From Apus apus (taxonomy: Eukaryota > Chordata > Aves > Apodiformes > Apodidae), in the NCBI RefSeq assembly GCF_020740795.1, contig NC_067282.1, positions 142,524,858-142,588,857 on the forward strand: a stretch of 64,000 nt of DNA. The letters run 5' to 3'. Below, piece after piece: positions 24,134-38,265 of the stretch. The translations under genes and the position numbers were made by a program. The notes under the pieces were generated by a model. The model saw only the letters and a program-made list of their open reading frames with translations, was not told the origin of the DNA and searched no databases. The stretch's first letter is position 1. Every line of letters begins with the position of its first letter.

Positions 24134-24233
24134 ATTCATTCTCAAAGAGATGGAACTGCATCCCTAGTAGGCCAACCGACTTGCAAAATGTGTACGTTGA
24201 GGAGCTTTTCTTCTTGGGGCAAAGCTTGAGGAT
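24134..24233 (-). CDS. IQSEC3: IQSEC3 exon: PH domain, middle
   Basis: This 100-nt exon gives residues 701-733 and the first base of Tyr734. It encodes [20 protein letters not shown] and then [13 protein letters not shown]. The lysine cluster CPKKKS is the basic loop expected near the phosphoinositide-binding face. Acceptor CCAACAG|ATCCTC; donor GAATGAAT|GTAAGT. Confidence 0.96.
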
Positions 24234-25239
24234 CTGTTGGAGGGAGAGATGCATCATTGGGCAGGCATCACTGGGGAACAGTGAGGCAAGAACAATGCCA
24301 ACTGCTCAAAGCAAAAATGCTTTTTGCAAACTCAGAGACTAACACTTGGTGACTGACAGGCTCTTTGCCCAGGAAGCTGTTTGGCATGCTGCACTCGTAA
24401 CTACACTTCTGAAATTTTGGATGCATAGCCCTGGGGCCCATTCAGCTCTCTGTCTCCCAGGAGTGCTGGCTTTTTGAAGGCTACATTTCTGATTTTACAA
24501 GGGTAATTTTTTTTCAGTGAGGGCAAGATCAAAAGGTGAAGGGAAGCCTGTCAGAAATACTTTAAAGAGGGGAAAGAGAGCATATGTCAATGCTGCACTG
24601 CCCTTAACACCCACAGCACTAGTTCTTATGGATCTGATTTACCCCATGGAATAGAGGAATAGCAAAGAGCAGACCCCCTCCCCAGGTTCATAACTGTCCC
24701 AATGGGTGAAGAGGAACAGGTGGGGAAAGCTCTCTTGTCCTCCGCTCTTACAAAAGGGTGTGATTTTAGCCTTACATTTGCAACATCAACACTTTTAAGA
24801 GCAGTATATGCTTTTTGGGTTCCAGTAAGTAGTATCTACTCTCCTACAGCCTTTTCAATGTTAGAAGGCAGTGGTTTTAAAGTGTCTAGCAGGAAAGATT
24901 TTAAGTGTCTGGGAGGCTGTGTCTACTGTAGTGCAAACAGATGAAGAAATTAACTTCCCTTTCATGAGATGAACCTTCCTGCTGGCAAAAGCATGAGAGT
25001 AGTGATGTTGCTTCGATGGCTGTGGGATGTGACAGCTTGCTTTTTTAAAGCGTTAGAGGAGTTTCAGGTTTGGTAGTTTTTTAACAGTGAAGGATCCAAA
25101 ACTGTGTCTTACAATATTGATGGACAGTCTGTCCTTAGAACATGGGGGAAATGGATGTTGCAGACTGATTTTGTATGTCTTTATAGAAATCAGGGTGGGT
25201 TTTTGTTATTGCAGTTCCTAATTGCCAGAGCACACTCAC

Positions 25240-25365
25240 CACCAGCAGGTCATTGAAGAGAAAAACTTCCCTCTGGTGAGCTGCCTGCTTCTGCACTTTG
25301 TTGACATCAGTCACTTCATACAAACGGCTGCAGCAGACCAGCCGGCGATGGGGCACCGACAGAAC
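25240..25365 (-). CDS. IQSEC3: IQSEC3 exon: PH domain, first strands
   Basis: This 126-nt, phase-0 exon gives residues 659-700. It encodes [20 protein letters not shown], then [20 protein letters not shown] and LV, the first beta strands of the PH domain that binds acidic phospholipids in the BRAG family. Acceptor TCTGCAG|GTTCTG; donor CTGGTG|GTGAGTG. Because GTGGTGAGT repeats GTG, the exact donor was fixed by the next exon starting with Ile (LLV-ILK). Confidence 0.96.
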
Positions 25366-26214
25366 CTGCAGAAGACCCACAAGAGCGTGCAGGGGCTGAG
25401 GGAGCTGCCACTGTGGGTCTCCCCCGCCCTCAGCTGGCACAACCCTGCCCAGTGACAACAGCACAAACCAGTTCTGCCCACTCTGCCCACTCAAATAATT
25501 TCCTCACCACCACTCCTCACCATGACTGCTGGAGTAGTATCAGAGAGAGCTATGCCTCTGTGATCTGGATAAATCAGACGAATGGGACAGGCTATGGGCA
25601 ACCCTCTTCATCCTGTCTTTCTATACTTCTGGCTTCCAGTCACTGGGTGACTGTTCATCCTCTCTACCCTCACTGGACATCTGCAGGTTTCCTGGGCTTT
25701 GAGAAATTATTCTGCTCATTTTGGGTAAACAGGATGTATGGTTTTGCATTACAGATCAGTTACTGCTGAAGAAGCAGTCTCTGCATTTGAGGGTCTCTCA
25801 ACCCCAGCAGTCCTTAGGGAACTCATTAGAGACAGGTGAAATTGTTTTCTATGACTTTGCCTTCTGCTTTCTGCACCTTCAGAAAGCCTGAAAGGTTGAA
25901 ACACTGAAGGGCTATCACTGGAGCTTTGGCAGGCAAGACCTGCATTGGCAGGAAGGACCTGCAATGAGATTCTTGGGCAGTCACTGCACCAGATATTGTA
26001 AACTCAGGCCAAGGAGATTCCACACCCCAAAATTAGGAAAGAATGAGCAGAGAAAAAGGTGTTTGGAGAAAAAGGAGTGAATTAATAAAGACAAGTAAGG
26101 AAAGCATTACAGAAGATGAGTAGGGGCACAGAGGAAGAATGCAGAAAAGCAGACCAGTGAGGGAGGTGGGGGTGAAAGGGGTGAGTGGGTGCCAGAGGGG
26201 TTATGGCTGCTCAC

Positions 26215-26354
26215 CGTTTTCATTCCAACAATGGACTTCTCCACTTTGGTGACGTAAGTCACATGGTCCTCATTGGATTTTAGCTCCTTCTGCTGGATCC
26301 TCTCATAGATCCCTACCACCAGCTCCCGTGGGATGTCAGCGCCGTCATCCACCC
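26215..26354 (-). CDS. IQSEC3: IQSEC3 exon: end of SEC7 and linker to PH domain
   Basis: This 140-nt exon gives residues 612 (split Gly) to 658. It encodes [20 protein letters not shown] followed by [20 protein letters not shown] and IVGMKT. This is the last SEC7 helix and the start of the BRAG-type SEC7-PH linker and PH domain. Acceptor TTTGACAG|GGGTGG; donor AAAACG|GTGAGC, phase 0. Confidence 0.97.
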
Positions 26355-28402
26355 CTGTCAAACAGAGAACATGTTGGGCAGGCTAGGCAGAGAGAAAAGG
26401 AAAGGGAAGAACCAGTGGTCCCTGACAGGAGACTGCTGCCTCTGCAATGTGCAGTGCTGGGAAGGCTGAAGGGCAGTACTTTGCTTTAGGCTCTTTTCTT
26501 TCTTGCTCTAACACACCTAATGCGCCAGTACGAGAGACTGGCATCTCTAAGGCCAATGCAGAAGATTTCATTATGCCTTTGCTCTGCATTGTGGCTCCTT
26601 TCCATGTGTTCCCTAAGGTTTTATAGCCACAATTTAACATTCATATATTTTGGGCCACTCAGCATCAACCCCTGCATTGATTTCATATCATCAGAAGTGC
26701 TAGATGTAGAGAAGATCTATAATGGGATCCAGCTGCTCCCCCGCCTATGCAAGCATCAGCTCTCCTGTTTGCTTGGTGGCCTCCACCATTTTGCTTCAGT
26801 GCTGTCTCCTAGGAGTAATACTTTCCCATTACTCTGTCTGTAATATCTCTGCCCCTTTTTTCTTCTACATCTCCTTAGATAACTCTCAAAATTTTGCTGT
26901 CTGCCCTTGCAGAGCCTGGCAGAAAAGTTTTCTTTCACCTTTGCCTGAGTGAAACGCTACAAATTAAACTGCCAGTTTTTCCTCTGAAGTGAATTCCATC
27001 AGTCCTTTTATATTGATTTTCTCTGCTTTCCCTCTAGCTGCCTGGTCTGAGATGTACTACCCTGAGTGAGGTAGGTGAAGAACTGCTGAGGAACAGGGAG
27101 GCATTGTCATCTCCAGGCTCCCTCATCCACAACCTTGCAAATGTAGCCTGGATACTCTTTTTTCAAGCACAGGCTTGGTGAAGCTACTGACCTGGACACT
27201 GGCCTGCCAGTAAGTGTGGAATGAACTGTCTCCCCTTGTCTGCAATAGGGTTACATTCACTCACTCCTTTTACAGACATGAGGTGGGTGATCCTCATGCT
27301 GGCTGAATTCATTGTGATGTGAACTGGCAGATTTTCAAGCAACTCTAAGTGTAAGTTAACATAAAAAACCCTTTTAAGTTAGTGCTATCAGCTGTGATAC
27401 CAAAAGGGATGATGGCAGGTATCAGCCCTATCCAGTATCTCAGGAAATAACTTGAAAGAGGGCCTCAGTGTCACATTATGCCAGTTTAAAGTCGCTGACA
27501 AATTGGGGAAGGTGTGGGAGGCTGAGACAACACTTTCTGAACAGCAGTCAGGACAAAGAAACAAGTACGAGGAATCCACAGAAATTCAAAATCTCTACAG
27601 GGATTTGCACTGGAAAAACTTTGAGGGAGCTTCATCTGAATTGCAGATGTGCAGTAAGAGACACTTGGAAGACGGGTGACTGAGGATGACCTAGGAGTGA
27701 ATATGGCTGGGAAATCAGGCAAGAATTTGTCTAGACATGATGTAAAAAAGGCCAAACAACACTAAACTGCATTAGCTGAAAATAAGGAGGAGGCAGTGGT
27801 TCCATACATTACTACATTGTGACAACATCTGAAAAAGTGCTTTTAGCAGCCTGTAACAAGATGAGGACTGACCCTGAAAAACAGAAGAAAATTTATTTGG
27901 GAAACTGATGTATCAGAAATTGCAGAGGTAATGTATGCACAAACTCTGTCAGGCCTACGGTTACAATAAGTAATTGCAAGCAATTAAGAAGGGGAAGATT
28001 TAGCCTCAACAGAAGGAAAATGTGTTCATATATTCCAAGAAGCAAGGAGGGGAAGGGCTTATTTAGCACAATCCAGCAGGGTGTAAGAAGGATGGAGCTG
28101 AACAAAAGGAAAATGTAATACAATGGACTGCTTCCAAGCAGTGAGATCTATTAAAAGATGAAATAGTCTCTCAAGGAAAATGGTTGATTTCTGAGGAGGC
28201 TGGGCAGCTTTCTGCAGCAGACAAAGCTTAGATTTTTCCCCTTCGCCAGCATTCTAGAACACATCTCAAAGGGCCTCCATGTCTGGCTCACAGGGAGCAG
28301 CAGCAGCTCTGAAAAAAGGCAGCTCTACTAGCATTTTGCTGCCTTCACCTAGGCAGAAATTAGAGCAACAAGAGGGCAAAATAATCAAAGCAGGACCCTC
28401 AC

Positions 28403-28569
28403 CTCTCAGATTGCGAATGAAGTCCTCCAGCATCATCTTCCTGTCGGGCTTGATGTTGGGGCTGTACATGTCCGTATTGAGGAGGATGATTGCAAAGGCC
28501 AAGATGAAGATGGTGTCCGGGTTGTGAAACTGCTGGACCACATCTGGGTTACACATGCAGTACCTCTGG
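28403..28569 (-). CDS. IQSEC3: IQSEC3 exon: SEC7 hydrophobic groove segment
   Basis: This 167-nt exon gives residues 556 (split Ser) to 611 and one base of Gly612. It encodes [20 protein letters not shown], then [20 protein letters not shown] and [16 protein letters not shown]. The [18 protein letters not shown] stretch is the most conserved part of SEC7 domains and forms the Arf-binding groove. Acceptor CTGCAG|CCAGAGG; donor GAGAG|GTGAGGG. Confidence 0.97.
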
Positions 28570-29219
28570 CTGCAGCAGGAGGGATGCACACACTTAACAT
28601 GGAATACCAGAGTCCTCTGCTCCAGGGTGGCAAAGGCTTCATTACAAATGGATCAAATTCCTCCTTTCACTCCACCCATCACACAAATGAGAAGGAATGG
28701 ACTGGTCTCTGAAGGCAAATTTACCCACCAATGGCTGAAGCAGGCCAATGAAGCTTCAGCCTTCTTGCCCTCAGGAACCAAAAGAGCAAGTGAGACTAGA
28801 GAGGACTACACGTATATGCCACTATGTAAGGATATAGTATAGGAGATGTCTACTCCAGCCTGCCTTGCTAAGGGCAAAGCCCTCCTCTGGATGCATCAAG
28901 GGAGCAATGCAGCACCCCTGCAAGCCCCAGTGCTGCTCTTCCTGTGAGTCACCAATGAACAGGTTGTCCCCTCCTGGCAGACAAGTCAGGACCGGCCCTT
29001 TGTGTCATTCATGCCACAAAACATCTGAAAAGCACATGGCTCTGCTGCAGCAGCTGCACAGAGGACTCTCTGCTTCAGAAGCCCCTCCATGATCCCCTTT
29101 TTTTTGGAAGGGAGAGGTCCCTGGCCATTCACCCCATGGCTACTGCATCTTTTCTGCCTTGGGTGTGCTCTCTGCTTCCACCCGGTTGCAGCAGTGGGGC
29201 TGCAGGGTTCATTCTCTTA

Positions 29220-29790
<571 letters not shown>

Positions 29791-29828
29791 ATTTCTGCCT
29801 CTTCCATTCCCTTTCCTGCCTTTCTCCC

Positions 29829-30187
29829 TTCTGGAGAAGACTCCGGGAAGAACTCATAGCAGCCTTCCAGCACCTGAGGGACCCTACAGAAAAGCTGAGG
29901 ACAGACTTTTTACAAGGGCATGGAGTAAAAGGCAAGGGGGAATCGTAAAGTGGGTAGACTTAGATTAGATATTAGGAAGAAATTTTTTAGTGTGAGGGTT
30001 GTGAGACACTGGAACATGTTGCCCAGGGGAGTTGTGGATGCCCCCTCCTTGGAAGCGCTCAAGAACAAGTTGGATGGGGCTTTGAGCAAACTGATCTAGT
30101 GGGAGGTGTCCCTGCCCATGCAGGGGGGTTGGAACTAGATGATCTTTAAGGTTCCTTCCAACCCAAACCATTCTATGGTTCTATGAT
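29829..30187 (+). mobile_element. CR1 LINE, 3' end fragment
   Basis: The plus strand reads through CR1 3' sequence: CTGGAGAAGACTCCGGGAAG, TTTTTACAAGGGCATGGAG, TTAGATATTAGGAAGAAATT, then TTGGATGGGGCTTTGAGCAA, ending TTCTATGGTTCTATGATC. Sense orientation on plus, opposite to IQSEC3. It lies in the large SEC7 intron. Confidence 0.93.
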
Positions 30188-31715
30188 CACCTGGAAATCC
30201 TTGATACATTGTCCATTCCTCCCTCCCTTTCAGCACATGCACTTGTTCACTTGTTCACTACCCACTTATCCATCCTTCTTTGATCTCTGCTCACTGGGAT
30301 GTTCCTTCACTTGTCCTCTCCTCACCTCCATTTCTGTCCAATGCACATCCCCATTTGCAACCCATACCTTCTTCACCACTCTTCACTCCCACTCAACCAC
30401 TGCAGCAATAGCATTCATTATGTCTTTAAAGACCAGAGCCAGTTCAGAGAAAACAAGAAATGGAAGCTGCTGTACAGAAACCACATGGCAACATCAGCTG
30501 GCTTGTAATATCAAGGCTGGATAAACCTCTGCCCATGTAGTCAAACATCAGGAGCCCTCAGCAATTCATTCTGCCCAAACGTCTATTCATTTTACACATT
30601 TCTACATGTCCCACACAATCTTTTCCATTTCCACCATACTTCAGTGCCATGCTCCCCTGTTATCTGCTGGAATCCTTCACCTTGTACATCTGGTATTACT
30701 TTTTCTTTCACAGTGAGGCACTGCACACTGCTAATTCATAGCCAATTTAGATGCACAAAAAGGGGGATGTCACCTCTCTTGTTTCCAACTAAAGTATTCT
30801 CAGCTTATAATTCCTACTATTATGCTCCAAAATCTATGACTACAGTTCTTTTTTTCTGTATTAATAAAATAATCTAGTTCTTCTTGTTTTGATCATTTGA
30901 AATGAGAACACCTTCCCCATGTGGCTTCAACACATTTGCTTAGCTTATTCATACCTTTTGTGTCCTGCAAGCATTATTCAGAAGACCAGACTCAGAAAAT
31001 TCTGCTCATAACCTCCCTGAGGCCCAGATTCCCATTTCAGCAGAATATGTAGGCACTAATGGCATCAGCCAACTCTCTCCCCTGTTTATGATTCTGTGGC
31101 TAATTTCTCTCCCTTCCACTATCAACTAACAATTTCTCATGTCAAATGTTTTGCTGAAGTCTAGAATTACCTTCTGCATGACCCTTGTCTAGAAAACCAG
31201 TTATTTTAACAAAGACACTGAATTAATCTACTCTCCGCTGGCTTTGGTATATACCATTTACCTTCCTGCCTACCTGTCTGCCCTTATTCTTTCCCATAAA
31301 TAAACTACCAAAGCTAACATTCTATCTGACAAACCAAGAAATTCACAACTGCCAAAATCCCATTTTCTTCAAGCCTTCCTTAAATATAAAGTCACTAATT
31401 TGCTGATCTTCAGTCATATGGCATCACCTTGACATTACAAGTGTATTAAAAATTTAAAAAAATCCTATTTTCTTCTTCTCTATACCGTGGGTACTAATTC
31501 TGTCTCCCCTCTACCCCCTTTAATTCTTCCTCTGTACTGTGTTTGCTTTGCTTTCTCACATTGTAAATTAACCCCAAATTTAAGGTTGGGAGGAAATGTT
31601 TCCCAAAACAAGTTGTCTGGTACTGCATGAGGAGTGGTGCAGGGAAAACAGAGGGGGAGAGGATTAGCTGTCCTCTGGATCCTCCCATTTCCTAGGATTA
31701 TCTGGATTATTTATT

Positions 31716-31747
31716 AAAAACCAAAACCAAAACCAAAACCAAAACCC
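31716..31747. repeat. (AAAACC)n short tandem repeat
   Basis: Four to five AAAACC units end in CCCC. The unit differs from the vertebrate telomere repeat. Confidence 0.85.
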
Positions 31748-34700
31748 CCTAATAAAGGGATGTGCCATCATGTTTTTTTTTTTCTTCTTCCTTTCTGTGA
31801 TAAACTGGAGATGTGACCATTGGTCTTTTCTATCATGCTGCAGTTTGCTGTAGGCTGTTCGGAAGTGCTTTGTGAACTAAGCTGCTGAATGCCATGAACA
31901 GTCTTGCTAGAATAAATATCTCTTGCAAATAAGTAAGGGACAGCATTCAAATGCTCGGAGACCTCTTTCCATTCCTCCATTCCCTTATTGTTTCAAGAGC
32001 TGAAATATCATTGCTTAACTGGAGTGATAACCACAGAATAACTTTTCAAGAGCTCTGACTGAACATAGAGTGGTCAGGATCTTCTAAGGCTGGAGTCGTT
32101 AAAAACTCAGCTAGGAAATGTGGGCTCTTTCCCTGCACTAAGCCCATATAATCAAAATGTAGGAACAACTGGAGAGGAGTGAGGACAGAGAATCAATGGG
32201 GCTGCTCTCATAGGAAATCGTACATGGCATCTTTTCTTTCCTCTCCAAAAGGTGGACTGCAGAAACACAAATGGTTTCTGGCAACAGCAAAAATCTCCTC
32301 TACTGGACTCTCTTCTTTGTTATTTTTTATTTTTCTCGTACTTATATTCACATGTCCCTTGGGCTGACATCAAGGCATTCTGCTTCTTGAAATTTATCTT
32401 TGATAGTAAAAAAAGTTTTTCTCTGCTTAGTTGTTACTGTGTTCACAGCTGCAACCAGCTCTGTAGTTGGACCTGAGTTATTACTTTTTAATCCTTTTCA
32501 ATGCATGATACTTCTCACCATTGACCCCAATGATTTTGCTGTTATTGTCTGCTTCCAGACATGTGACAGCAGAGTCCTCGTACTCACCAGTGAGACCTGC
32601 TGAGGTCACCCTAGTCACCCCAATCCACCTGCATTAAATCATGTGTCTTTCGCTCACTCACTCATTGATCAATCCTTCCTCCTCCACACAGGCTGCTCTA
32701 ACACATCTTCCAATTTGTGTACAAATCTCAAATAATATAGTCAATGCCCTTGATACAGAAAACACTGAACATTTATTAGGACAAGCAAGACAAGGCAGAT
32801 GTTTATAACTCTTTTCAAACTCCAACAGGCATTGCTACATGCGTAATGCTCAGCTTCTCCTTTGAGAGCTTCTTTCACGGACTGACAGATGCGGGTTTAC
32901 TTTGTAAATTATAAGATGAACTTCTGGGGGTCCCTTCCATTTGCCTTTCAGCCTAAAGAAACATGCCCCTCTGTTGTGCTTCCTGAGAAGAGTTGACTAG
33001 GCAGAAGTAACAGTTTAGGAAGAAAGTTTGCCTGAGCCTAACAAAGCCTGTGCCAAAGACCCGAGGAATAAGTCCTAGAGGAGCCATCAGGCATGCTGCT
33101 ACTTTTTGTTGCTAGACAGAGAGAATGGTGGATCAAAGTTGTCTAGTGGTTTTTTTGAGCCAATTTTACACAGCGAAGTTCATTCAAACAGCTGAAGAGC
33201 CTTGTGCCATGGGACTGTCATGTTCCTGCTCCTCCTCTAGGCGACTACGTGTTTGGTTGCCTTGCCTGACCTCAGACTCCTTTACAGACTCTCCTTAACT
33301 TTCTGAGTGCACTGCCTGTGTCAGAGCTCCTCTGAACTGCAATGCAACTTCTTTTTGTGAAACCAGAGCAGGGACGTCTTTTCTTTCCGAGGTAGAGACT
33401 CTGGAAGCTGACATAGGACATCTTGGCAAGCATACTGCAAAAAGTACATGCACAACTGCAGAAAGCTGCACACCAGGTGCCAGGATGAAAGGGTGACGTC
33501 CTGGTTGGATCATTTTGCTCAGCTGTTTTGTGTGTGGTGGCCATGCTGCCTCCTAGGCTGCAGGGCACAGATCTCCCCAAAAGGAAGTGGACATAGTTGC
33601 ATCAGAGCACAGGATTTAGCACAGGGCTAAGCATGGTAAAAAAGCCTTGTGGTAGAAGGTTTCAATGAAGGCAGGAAGCAGCTGTATCTTGTGGGGCTGG
33701 GATCTGCTCACCCAAGCATTATGACCTATTTTCCAGCTTTTCTGCTCAGGTGACAATGCAGCAGGAGCTGGGCTGCAACTAAAAGCATTTTTAATGAACC
33801 TGTAGTCCATATTCAAGGAGGGAGCAAGAGGGGAGGCAGACAGGTGAAAAGTTTAAAACCATGAGGCACAAAGATATTAACTAAAAACATCCCTCTTTTC
33901 AGCTTCCCTAACCTTACAAGCTTTCTGAAGATGAATCAGTCTTAGGGTGGACTGCAGCTCAGCTCCTTGTGAGGAGGCTGCCGTGCACATGTTAACTGAG
34001 GCTCACAGAAGAAGACTGAGCAGGACTCACTGATCCCTTGCACCAGCAGGCACGGGAGTGGGATTGAATCCTGCCCTCCTTGTGTGAGGGTAGTCCCTAT
34101 AACTGACACCCGGTGGCCCACACCAGTCTTCCCTTTCTGAGAGGGTTCTGCACTACGTTGCCTCTCCACGCAGGGGAAGGCCCTACCCAGCCTTCATCTT
34201 CCCCTCCAAGGGACGTTGAATGCCACTATTCCCCTGGGCACCTAAGCAGGTTCAAGCTGCACCTTTGGCCTTTGTAAGCCTGGCATGGGAAAGCTGCTCT
34301 TGTTCACAAGTTTGATCCATGCCACAGCTCTGCTTGCAGCAGCAGGTCAGAACTGCCTAACACATTGTTCCCTCTGTCCTGCTTCCATCACATCTTTATT
34401 GCTCCACAACACAAGCTGCAGCACTGTACTACTCTAACCCTCCTGTAATCCGAGTCCCCTGTTGATCCTCTGTAGTGTCCTCAGTGAGAAAGAGCAGGGA
34501 CGCTAGTTTGGGATGACCTGTCAAGTTTACTCTGCTGGTCCAAGAAGAATCTAAAACTTCATTGAGAGACAGCCTCTTTACTGGGCTCTCAGCTCTGCAC
34601 TTACACTCCTAAGAGCAGCTTTTCTCTCCCTGACTTTCCATGAGAGAAAGAGAAGACAATGTAAGCTTGACAGACAGGAGAGCTGCTCACTCACAGGGAG

Positions 34701-35369
34701 AGCATGCCTAACAACATCTTACAGTCTAACACCAACCAGCCACTGACTCAGCACAAGGTCTCCTCTGCTTGAAACCCTTGCACCCTTTCTGGTGCAAGTG
34801 CACCAGGGCAGCCACTTCTGCACTTCCAAGCCCCATGACCTGAACACAAGCCACCCGGTACCAGCAGCACCACCAACGTCATTCATGGCATCACTCACAT
34901 TATCTTGTCCATGAATTAACTATAAATGGAAGCAAATCCTGAGTCAGAAACAGGTGGAGGGGAAGAATGAACTAAAGTGAAGTATGAATGAAGGAGAACA
35001 AAAGAAACAAAAAAACACAGAATGAAGAATGAACAAAAAGAAATAAACACTACATCCGAGAATGTAATACAATAGAGAGGAATTAAGAAAGGATGCAAGA
35101 ATGATAATGTGTCTCATATTAAAAAATACATATTAATGCCTTTGCCCCGACTTTTTCAAAATAACAAAATTATTTTTCTGCAGTACTTGCCAAGAATATT
35201 TGATAAAAACTGCTCAGTAGCAGATCAGTGCTTTAATGGCCCAGCCTACCTTGTTGCAGCTGGATTCCCTGAACTGGGAGACATTGAAACCCTCGGGTAG
35301 GTCCCCAGTGACTCCTCCCAGATGGCTGCAGGGCAGGTTGTGGAAGCAGATTCCCCAGGAGGCTGGATC

Positions 35370-35421
35370 TTACTGTGGGATGCTCAATCACAGCCAGTGA
35401 TTGTTACTGTGGGATGCTCAA
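35370..35421. repeat. 34-nt partial tandem duplication
   Basis: TTACTGTGGGATGCTCAA occurs at 35370-35387 and again at 35404-35421, a period of 34 nt in the large intron. Confidence 0.9.
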
Positions 35422-37534
35422 AATTGCTTACAGATGGGATTTATCCCCTGTAGCATAAAATGCCTAAAAGCTAGAAGTCCAGCCTAAACTAGCACCTGGA
35501 GAAAAGCAACACTCTTGAGAGCCCTCTGTCTCTCCATTGACTAAAGGAATTCATAAATTGATGGAAGACATTAAACTTAGTGGGGGCTAATAATAGGTGA
35601 GATAAATCCTACTTTTGAAGATTGAAGTCTTTTCTGCAAGAGAAAATTACATACTTCGTCTGCTGAAACAGACAGGCCTGAGCAGTTTAGAGTTATCAAA
35701 GCATGTGTGCCAATTATAGTCAGATACTGTTGAAAATCCCCTGCTCTCTCCCTTGTTCCTCTAGCTAGCGTGTATAGTTACTTGTGAGTTATCCAGATAC
35801 CTTTTCTGGTGTCCAAGAAAATCAGTTAGAGGTTTAAAGATAGAGTAGGAAGATGGAAGGGACACTAGGATACCAGGGTGCTCAAGCCTCATACTGCGCT
35901 TACCCTCACTCACCTCCCGGCCCATGTACGTAAAAGAGGCTTTGCAACCAGCATGACACTTCCCTGGAGTTTTGCATTTCCTAGATGGACAGTAAAGAAG
36001 GATCATCTTCACAGTGCCACTGTACACTCCTCAACTCTGTTGCCTGACTCCAGGCGTAGGCAGTGGTTCACTTGTTTGTCAGCCAGCACAGCTTTGGTAC
36101 CTATGGAAGCCAAGGGAAGTTTGTGGAGTATATAGACTTATGGCTGAACTTGCAGCTGAGTTTGGAGTTTGTAACCTGGGCAGCTCTGCCCCGCCTCCAC
36201 ATGCACAAGGGAGGCTGACATTTTGACAGATGTTTTAAAAGTTGTCCTATTATTTATTCATGCTATTGAGTTAGTTCAAGCTGGCTGCAACAGAAACAAT
36301 GCTTACAACACACAATTCTAACACAGGTTTTCACATTGAGTGAAAGCTAAACTAACACAGCAAGTGGCATCAATAATTGAAAATGCTTTTGGGAAGGAGA
36401 AGATGGGTCAGGAAGGATCCAGGGCCAGGTCTGGAATGGGAAAGAGCAGAGACACCTTCCTGTGCATACAGGCTTGCCCACTGCAGGTGGTCAGAGCCTG
36501 TCCACTAGCTACTGCCCGCTAATGGCCAACTTGCCTGGGCACTTGAGCCGGCCAGGACTTGCTTCTTTTTTGCCAGGGTTGTTTTCTTCTGCTCACTTGG
36601 GCCACAAAAATTAGTGTGGCATTGACCAAATTATGTAGAAGCTACTGTAGGAGTTATCCTGTCTGCCAAATGCTCTCCAGGGAATACCATGTACCCTAAC
36701 ACTGGCTTGTGAAGTGTGGGTAGATGTGGGGACTGCGAGACAGCCCTTGTAGACTCTGTTCTCTCAACCTGTGCCAGTGTTCCTGAGCTAGTTTGATTGG
36801 AGTTGGATGGGGATGGGGAATGGGAACCAGACTAGGTCTTGAACAGTTCTGAAATGCCAAAAGGCTTTGAGCTACCTCTTGCTCCCACACAAATCTGCTC
36901 AGAAGTTGTGACTAGCCCTTGAGCTCCAAGTGCACTAGAAATGCCAGCACACTATACTACACTGCCAGCCCTCATCTTCCTGCAGCATGGTCAGGAAAAA
37001 TATCCTGAATTATAATACTGGGCCAGGATTTCTCCAGACAATGTCTCATTTCCAGGCATGTTACATTGCTAGGTGTGCAGCCATTGCCCAGCCAGCTCTC
37101 ACAAGCATTTGATGAAAATTTGTTTACAAAATCCTACCACCCATTGCTATCCCCAAGCTTTGAACTGACACAGAAAGAGAGTGAAATTACCTGCAAACAG
37201 CACAGCTACAATGAGCTGAATGTGTGTGGTTTTTTTCTTTCCTGCTTTAGAACATTTTGTTTACATTTTATGTCTACTTTTATCTTTGCCTTTAAGGAAG
37301 ACAAATCAGCAATTTATTGTGAAGAGGGGAAGGCAGCACAGATTGTTTGTGCAATAACATAATCTGTTGCCTGGAGAGATTAGACACAGATATGAACCCC
37401 AAATTCAGACTCAGTTGCTTGATATATGTCCATGTACACATAGTCCATGTCCAGGATATGTCCACATACACACAACCTCAACAGCTCAGTTCCCATCATT
37501 GAGCCCTGCTTTCTACATCTGTAAATAGAAGCAT

Positions 37535-38265
37535 AGAAATCATAGTATCATGGAATCATGGAATGGTTTGGGTTGGAAGGGACCTTAATGAACATCTAGC
37601 TCCAAATCCCATGCCATGGGACACCTTCCACTAGACCAGGTTGCTTAAAGCCCCATCTAACCTGTCCATGAAGTCTTCCACGGAAGAAGCATCCACAACT
37701 CCCCTGAGCAACCTGTTCCAGTGTCCACCCTCACAGTAAATTATTTCTTCCTAATATCCAATCTAAATCTACCCACTTTCAGCTTAAAACCATTACCCCT
37801 TGTCCTACCACTACACACCCTGGTAAGCAGTCCCTCCCCAGCTTTCCTTTAGGCCCCTTCAGGTACTGGAAGGCCACTGTTAAGGTCTCCCCAGAGCCTT
37901 CTCCAGGCTGAAGAATGCCAACTCTGCCTGTCTTCATAGGAGAGGTGCCCCACCCCTCTGATCATCTTTGTGGCCCTTCTCTACACTTCCTCCAACAGGT
38001 CCATGTCCTTACATCGAGGGCTCCAGAACTGGACACAGTACTGCAGGTGGGCCATCAGGAGAGCAGAGAGGGAGAATCACCTCCCTTGACCTGCTGGCCA
38101 CACTTCTGACGCAGCCCAGGACACATTTGGCTTTCTGGGCTGTAAGTGCACATTGCCAGCTCATGTCCAGCTTCTCAACAACCAACACCCTCCAGTCTTT
38201 CTCCTCAGGGCTGTTCTCAATCCATTCTCTGCCCAGCCTGCATTTATGTTTGGGATTATGATGGC
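37535..38265 (-). mobile_element. CR1 LINE, longest copy in window
   Basis: About 730 nt of reverse-complement CR1, starting ATCATGGAATCATGGAATGG. It passes through AAACCATTACCCCTTGTCCT, TGATCATCTTTGTGGCCCTT and CTGGCCACACTTCTGACGCA, and ends near TGCCCAGCCTGCATTTATGT. It includes part of the degraded reverse-transcriptase C-terminal region and the 3' UTR. It is in the same orientation as IQSEC3, inside its largest intron. Confidence 0.93.

Larger units (their letters stand above)
20412..25239 (-). other. IQSEC3: IQSEC3 introns between the PH and tail exons
   Basis: The introns are 20412-21072, 21166-21953, 22116-24133 and 24234-25239, interrupted by the three exons listed. Plus-strand 22880-23030 is strongly pyrimidine-rich, hence polypurine in the transcript. 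Nothing else was recognised. Confidence 0.85.

Noticed and set aside
31716..31750. possible interstitial telomere repeat
   Set aside because: The unit is AAAACC, not TTAGGG/CCCTAA. The adjacent CCCCCTAATAAAGGG is a single coincidental match.
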